Part shown: one piece after another, positions 59,921 through 64,000 of the stretch
How positions within the stretch are numbered: the stretch's first letter is position 1
Layout of the letters: the number at the start of each line of letters is the position of its first letter
Assembly (NCBI RefSeq): GCF_900129555.1
Contig: NZ_FQWC01000009.1
Location: forward strand, 186,001 to 250,000
Length of the DNA stretch: 64,000 nucleotides
Direction: 5' to 3'
Source of the DNA: Flavobacterium defluvii
Lineage (GTDB): Bacteria > Bacteroidota > Bacteroidia > Flavobacteriales > Flavobacteriaceae
Position numbers and translations under genes: made by a program
The notes under the pieces: model-generated
What the model was told of the DNA's origin: nothing
Seen by the model: only the letters and a program-made list of their open reading frames with translations
The model's database searches: none

Positions 59921-60407
59921 GTTTTTTAATGAAGATTTTAGCATTTAATAGCATTTTGGACTACTAAAATCACAAAACTATTTCGTTATAATTTAAGTTA
60001 TTTCCTACTATTTAAATTATTTAACAAGTAACTTGATTTTAATTGAAAATTCATAAAATCTGGGTATAAATTTTAGCTTTAATGAAAAAAATCTTCCTTT
60101 TTTATACATGTAATTATTGTATAGTTAAAACTATGTACTTTTCTTCGCCATTTTTCTTAAATAAATTAGGTTTTATTTTGAAAAAAAATGTGATTTCGTG
60201 TAACATTTCTACATTTGCAGCGTCTTTTATATAGAATTTCAATTTTAGAAAGACAATATTTCGAATTCATTAATAAAACGTTAAGAATTAGTTAAAACAA
60301 AGTACTATGTAATGCATTGTAATGAAAATAGATTACATTTGTCAAGAATTAAAAATAATTCATTATCAATCAAATATTTATCAATCAATTAAACAAACCC
60401 AATCATT
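59921..60407. other. 487-base intergenic region upstream of the ankyrin gene
   Basis: Very AT-rich with no supported gene. TACATTTG boxes occur at 60210-60217 and 60334-60341; the second is better placed for the ankyrin gene (ATG at 60408), but its nearest TTG (60317-60319) is only 14 bases away. Confidence 0.45.
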
Positions 60408-60794
60408 ATGAAAAATTCAGTTATTTATTTAGGATTAGCTTTAGTAACATTTGTAAATGTAGCAACAGCTTCAAATAACACATCAGTTGTTAAAAATCAA
60501 GTTGCAGTATCAGCTGTATACGATGACGGAACACCTCTAGTAGTTGCAGTAAGTAAAGGAGATATCGATACAGTAAAGAAATTTATTGAGTACGGTGCTA
60601 ATGTAAATGAAAAATCAGATGATATGTCACCATTAATGACAGCTGCTCGTTATAATAAAGTAGAAATTATCAAAGTTTTATTAGCTGCTGGAGCTCGTCC
60701 ATCAGATAAAAACGAAAAAGGATACACAGCATTAAAATTTGCTCAATTATCAAATGCAACAGAAGCTATTGCACTTTTAAAAGACGCAAAATAA
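60408..60794 (+). CDS. Secreted ankyrin-repeat protein
   Basis: The 128-residue protein has a signal peptide (MKNSVIYLGLALVTFVNVATA, about 1-21) and about three ankyrin repeats: DGTPLVVAVSKGDIDTVKKF, then SPLMTAARYNKVEIIKVLLA and GYTALKFAQLSNATEAIALL. Ankyrin repeats mediate protein binding, so a small periplasmic or exported adaptor is likely. Partner unknown. It is a single-gene unit with a strong terminator. Confidence 0.88.
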   Translation: MKNSVIYLGLALVTFVNVATASNNTSVVKNQVAVSAVYDDGTPLVVAVSKGDIDTVKKFIEYGANVNEKSDDMSPLMTAARYNKVEIIKVLLAAGARPSDKNEKGYTALKFAQLSNATEAIALLKDAK

Positions 60795-60820
60795 TAGTTT
60801 AAAAAGTTTGAGTTAGTACA

Positions 60821-60853
60821 AACAGCCTTCTTTGAGCGGAAGGCTGTTTTTTT
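60821..60853 (+). terminator. Terminator after the ankyrin gene
   Basis: AACAGCCTTC (60821-60830) and GAAGGCTGTT (60839-60848) form a perfect 10-base stem followed by T residues. Confidence 0.88.
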
Positions 60854-60870
60854 ATTTTAATAGAAAATCA

Positions 60871-60903
60871 AAAAAGCACCATTAAATTTTAATGATGCTT
60901 TTT
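60871..60903 (-). terminator. Terminator after the RND pump gene
   Basis: AAAAAGCA (60871-60878) pairs with TGCTTTTT (60896-60903), with an inner CATTA/TAATG pairing. It serves the minus-strand pump gene ending at 60953. Confidence 0.7.
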
Positions 60904-60952
60904 CTTTTTAAACCAAATTAATCTAACCAAATTAATTTTATCGTAAATTGAA

Positions 60953-63900
60953 CTATTCTATTGCTTCATGTTTTTTTCGATTGAATATCCAGAACAAAAT
61001 CGGGAAAACCAATAGTGTTAAAATGGTTGCAGTTACCAAACCTCCAATAATTACAATTGCAAGAGGTTTTTGAGATTCAGAGCCAATTCCGGTTGAAATT
61101 GCTGCCGGCATTAAACCTATCGATGCCATAAGCGCTGTCATGATTACGGCTCTCGTTCTGGCTTTAACTCCCATTAAAATTGATTCTTCAAGTGAGAATT
61201 TTGCCTTGAGATTATGATGGAATTCAGATATTAGAATTACACCGTTCTGAATACAAATCCCGAGCAAAGCAATAAATCCAACTCCGGCTGAAATTCCGAA
61301 ATTCATTCCGGTAACATGTAAGGCGATAATTCCGCCAATTACAGCAAACGGAACATTCGCCAAAACAAGTAATGAATCTTTAATATTTCCAAACAGAATA
61401 AATAACAAAACAAATATTCCAATTAAACTGATTGGTACTACCTGAGCCAGACGAGCACTGGCACGAACCTGATTTTCAAATTCACCTGTCCATCCTGTGG
61501 TATATCCCGGAGGCATTTTTACTTCTGCTACTTTTGATTGTGCTTCGGCAATTGTACTTCCTAAATCACGGTCTCGAACAGAGAATTTTACCCCGATAAA
61601 ACGTTTTGTATTATCTCGATATATAAATGCAGGCCCGGTTATCGTTTTAATATCGCAGATTTCTTTTAACGGAATTTTTGCTCCGCTGATTGTTGGAACT
61701 TTTAATTCTGCTAAATCTTCTTCGTCTTTACGGTATTCTTTAGAAAAACGAACTCGAACATCAAATTTCTTTTCATCTTCATATTTTTGAGTTGCCGTTT
61801 TTCCTCCAAAAGCTAATTCTAAAACCGCTTGGGCATCACTTAAAGTTACTCCGTAAGCTGCCATTTTTTCACGATCAAGAATTACACTTATTTCCGGCTG
61901 CCCAACATTTCGAAGAATCCCGACATCTTTGATTCCTGGAATGTTTTTAATTTTTGCCAAAACTTCATTCGATAATTCATCGAGTTTATCTAAATCATCC
62001 CCATAAATTTTAACTGCATTTGAAGCTTTAAATCCTGCTACAGATTCGGCAACGTTGTCAATTACAGGCTGAGAATAGTTATAAGTGATTCCCTGGTGAA
62101 CTTTTAGCTTTTCATCCATTTCATTAATCAGTTCATCCATTGAGATTTTTCGTTTCCATTCTGCTTTTGGTTTTAAATCTACCTGTAGCTGAATAAACCC
62201 AAAACCGTTTGGATCTGTTCCGTCGTTGCTTCGTCCGGTTTGAGAAAGCACATTTTTTACTTCAGGAAAAGTTTCCAGATCTTTTCTGATCATTGCAGCT
62301 GTCTGCACACTTTCAGGAAGCGAAGTACTCATTGGTAATTCGGCCGTAACCCATAATGCTCCTTCATTCAACTGCGGTAAAAATTCTGTTCCTAAAAACG
62401 AAGCTGAGAAGAAAGTTACAGCAATTATTGACAAAGAGATAACTAACGTTTTTACTTTATGTTTGAATGTCCAGGCAAAACCTTTTGCAACATTTCTGTC
62501 CCAAAAATTCACAAACGGATTATTTTTCTCTTTTACATTTTTGTTTAATAAAATATGAGATAAAACCGGAACTAAAGTCAAAGTAAAAATTAAAGCTCCC
62601 ATTAAAGCAAAACCTAATGTGTAGGCAAGAGGAGAGAACATTTTTCCTTCTACTTTTTGGAATGAAAATATTGGAAGTAAAGCTGTAATAATGATTAATT
62701 TAGAAAAGAAAATAGCTTTTCCCATTTCAGTTCCTGTTTTCTTAATCAGGCTTCCTTTGGCAATTTTATTGAATTTCTCCATTCCTAACTGATGCGCCCG
62801 ATGATCGAGAACAACAAATAATCCTTCGACCATAACAACGGCTCCATCGATGATAATACCGAAATCGACCGCACCTAAACTCAGCAGGTTGGCGCTCATT
62901 CCCATCATTTTCAGACATAAAAATGCAAATAATAATGAAAGCGGAATTACAATAGAAACTGTAAAAGTGGTTCTCCAGTCGGCCATGAAAAGAAATACGA
63001 CGCAGGTAACGAGAATAATTCCTTCGAATAAATTATGCATTACCGTTTCAGTAGTGAAATTCATTAAATTGTCACGATCGTAAAACGTCTCAATTTTAAT
63101 GTCTTTCGGAAGTACATTTTCATTTAAGTCCTTAATTTTATCTTTAATTAAGGCTAAAGTTTCCTGAGCATTTTCACCTTTTCGCATTACAACAATACCT
63201 TCAACGGCATCGTCATTTTTACCAATTCCGGTTTGACCCACTCTTGGCATAGAGCTTTCATAAACATTAGCGACATTTTTTACCAAAATCGGATTTCCTC
63301 CGGCATCGTCAACAATAATGTTTTCAATATCCTGAATCGATTTTAAAAGACCAACTCCGCGAACGACAAAAGCCTGACCGTTTTTTTCTATAATATCACC
63401 GCCAACATTTAAGTTTCCGGCATCAATAGCATTGTAAACCTGAAGCGGCGTAATATTATATTTTGCCAGTTTTACAGGATCAACACCAACTTCATACGTT
63501 TTTGTCTGACCTCCAAATACGTTTAAATCTGCAACTCCGGGAACGGCACGTAATTGTTTGTCAATTACCCAGTTTTGATAAGTCAATAATTCACGGCTGT
63601 CACGGCTGTTACTTTTTACAATATATCTGAAAATTTCTCCAGTTGGTCCGTATGGCGGCTGAACATCTGGTTCAACATCATCTGGAAGTGTGACATTTTT
63701 AAGAAGGTTATTTACCTGAAAACGGGCAAAAGTATCGTCGACACCATCATCAAAAATAATTTTGATTACAGATAAACCAAACATGGTGATACTTCTAACG
63801 CTTGTTTTTTTCTGAACAGAGTTCATTGAGATTTCAATCGGAGTAGTAACAAAACGTTCTACTTCTTCGGCACTTTTACCGTTCCATTGTGTAATAATAA

Positions 63901-64000
63901 TAATCTGCGTATTGGTTACATCTGGAAAAGCGTCAATTGGCATATTTTTGAAGGAAATAAATCCGGCCACGGCCAATATTCCCACCCAAAAAAATGTAAA
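60953..64000 (-). CDS. CzcA/CusA-type heavy-metal RND efflux pump, 5' end missing
   Basis: The frame runs past the window edge, leaving 1015 residues; comparison with CzcA suggests only about 23 N-terminal residues are missing. The NMPIDAFPDVTNTQ start region, the porter domains and 11 to 12 membrane segments are visible. The heavy-metal signature DFGIIIDGAVVMVE has D379, D385 and E392 of the visible chain, with the same spacing as the essential D402, D408 and E415 of CzcA. Such pumps export divalent cations (Co, Zn, Cd) or Cu/Ag with a membrane-fusion protein and outer membrane factor, which would lie upstream outside the window. The acidic triad favours the divalent CzcA type. Confidence 0.92.
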   Translation of the reverse strand, partial: FTFFWVGILAVAGFISFKNMPIDAFPDVTNTQIIIITQWNGKSAEEVERFVTTPIEISMNSVQKKTSVRSITMFGLSVIKIIFDDGVDDTFARFQVNNLLKNVTLPDDVEPDVQPPYGPTGEIFRYIVKSNSRDSRELLTYQNWVIDKQLRAVPGVADLNVFGGQTKTYEVGVDPVKLAKYNITPLQVYNAIDAGNLNVGGDIIEKNGQAFVVRGVGLLKSIQDIENIIVDDAGGNPILVKNVANVYESSMPRVGQTGIGKNDDAVEGIVVMRKGENAQETLALIKDKIKDLNENVLPKDIKIETFYDRDNLMNFTTETVMHNLFEGIILVTCVVFLFMADWRTTFTVSIVIPLSLLFAFLCLKMMGMSANLLSLGAVDFGIIIDGAVVMVEGLFVVLDHRAHQLGMEKFNKIAKGSLIKKTGTEMGKAIFFSKLIIITALLPIFSFQKVEGKMFSPLAYTLGFALMGALIFTLTLVPVLSHILLNKNVKEKNNPFVNFWDRNVAKGFAWTFKHKVKTLVISLSIIAVTFFSASFLGTEFLPQLNEGALWVTAELPMSTSLPESVQTAAMIRKDLETFPEVKNVLSQTGRSNDGTDPNGFGFIQLQVDLKPKAEWKRKISMDELINEMDEKLKVHQGITYNYSQPVIDNVAESVAGFKASNAVKIYGDDLDKLDELSNEVLAKIKNIPGIKDVGILRNVGQPEISVILDREKMAAYGVTLSDAQAVLELAFGGKTATQKYEDEKKFDVRVRFSKEYRKDEEDLAELKVPTISGAKIPLKEICDIKTITGPAFIYRDNTKRFIGVKFSVRDRDLGSTIAEAQSKVAEVKMPPGYTTGWTGEFENQVRASARLAQVVPISLIGIFVLLFILFGNIKDSLLVLANVPFAVIGGIIALHVTGMNFGISAGVGFIALLGICIQNGVILISEFHHNLKAKFSLEESILMGVKARTRAVIMTALMASIGLMPAAISTGIGSESQKPLAIVIIGGLVTATILTLLVFPILFWIFNRKKHEAIE

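Overview
The window is AT-rich DNA from a gliding, polysaccharide-degrading member of the Bacteroidota, most likely a Flavobacterium. The evidence is two SusC/SusD pairs, several carboxypeptidase-regulatory-domain TonB receptors, the gliding-motility ABC genes gldF and gldG, lipoproteins whose cysteine is followed by a charged cluster, and promoters of the Bacteroidota type (TTG, then 17-23 bases, then TAnnTTTG). No rRNA, tRNA, CRISPR array, transposase or integrase was recognised.

Layout. (a) 1-3060: the 3' part of a sucrose-phosphate synthase/phosphatase-like fusion, followed by a GH32-like beta-fructosidase gene. (b) 3235-5422: small unknown genes, a Crp/Fnr-type regulator and a CPBP membrane protease. 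(c) 5833-11606: two Asp-nucleophile alpha/beta hydrolases, a metallo-beta-lactamase-fold protein lacking several metal ligands, an alginate-export-like outer membrane barrel, and a LysR regulator divergent from the second hydrolase. (d) 11658-21923: an AraC regulator divergent from a siderophore-type TonB receptor, a LytS/LytTR-type two-component pair divergent from a second outer membrane receptor, and a luciferase-like monooxygenase. (e) 21982-28472: susC, susD and a polysaccharide lyase (PL14-like) on the minus strand. (f) 28787-31627: mnmE and, 1,440 bases away, a perfect 62-base copy of its 3' end. The two copies flank one gene for a secreted tail-fibre-like protein. (g) 31811-34485: a universal stress protein and a membrane-anchored MutS-like ATPase. 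(h) 34932-48325: a high-mannose glycan utilisation locus (LacI, SusC, SusD, GH92, GH92, GH125, ROK kinase). (i) 48384-58747: largely housekeeping genes (FrnE-like DsbA, dnaN, gldG, gldF, an SAM hydroxide adenosyltransferase, PhoH, a HAD phosphatase, purC). (j) 58781-64000: a GH26 mannanase, a secreted ankyrin protein, and a CzcA/CusA-type RND pump cut by the window end.

How the genes work together. The LacI-to-ROK block reads as a complete pathway. SusC/SusD import alpha-mannan-type oligosaccharides, two GH92 enzymes and one GH125 enzyme trim alpha-mannose, and the ROK kinase may phosphorylate the released sugar. A perfect 16-base palindrome with a central CG lies between lacI and susC, and a close variant lies just upstream of lacI, so both look like LacI sites. 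The susC/susD/PL14 block looks like a small uronic-acid-polysaccharide locus.

The most unusual structure is the mnmE 3'-end duplication. It resembles the footprint of site-specific or homologous insertion at the end of a housekeeping gene, with the gene end restored and the old end left behind as a fragment. Other points worth attention are the metal-ligand losses in the MBL-fold protein, a 192-base nested inverted repeat between dnaN and the dsbA-like gene, and related short intergenic repeats.
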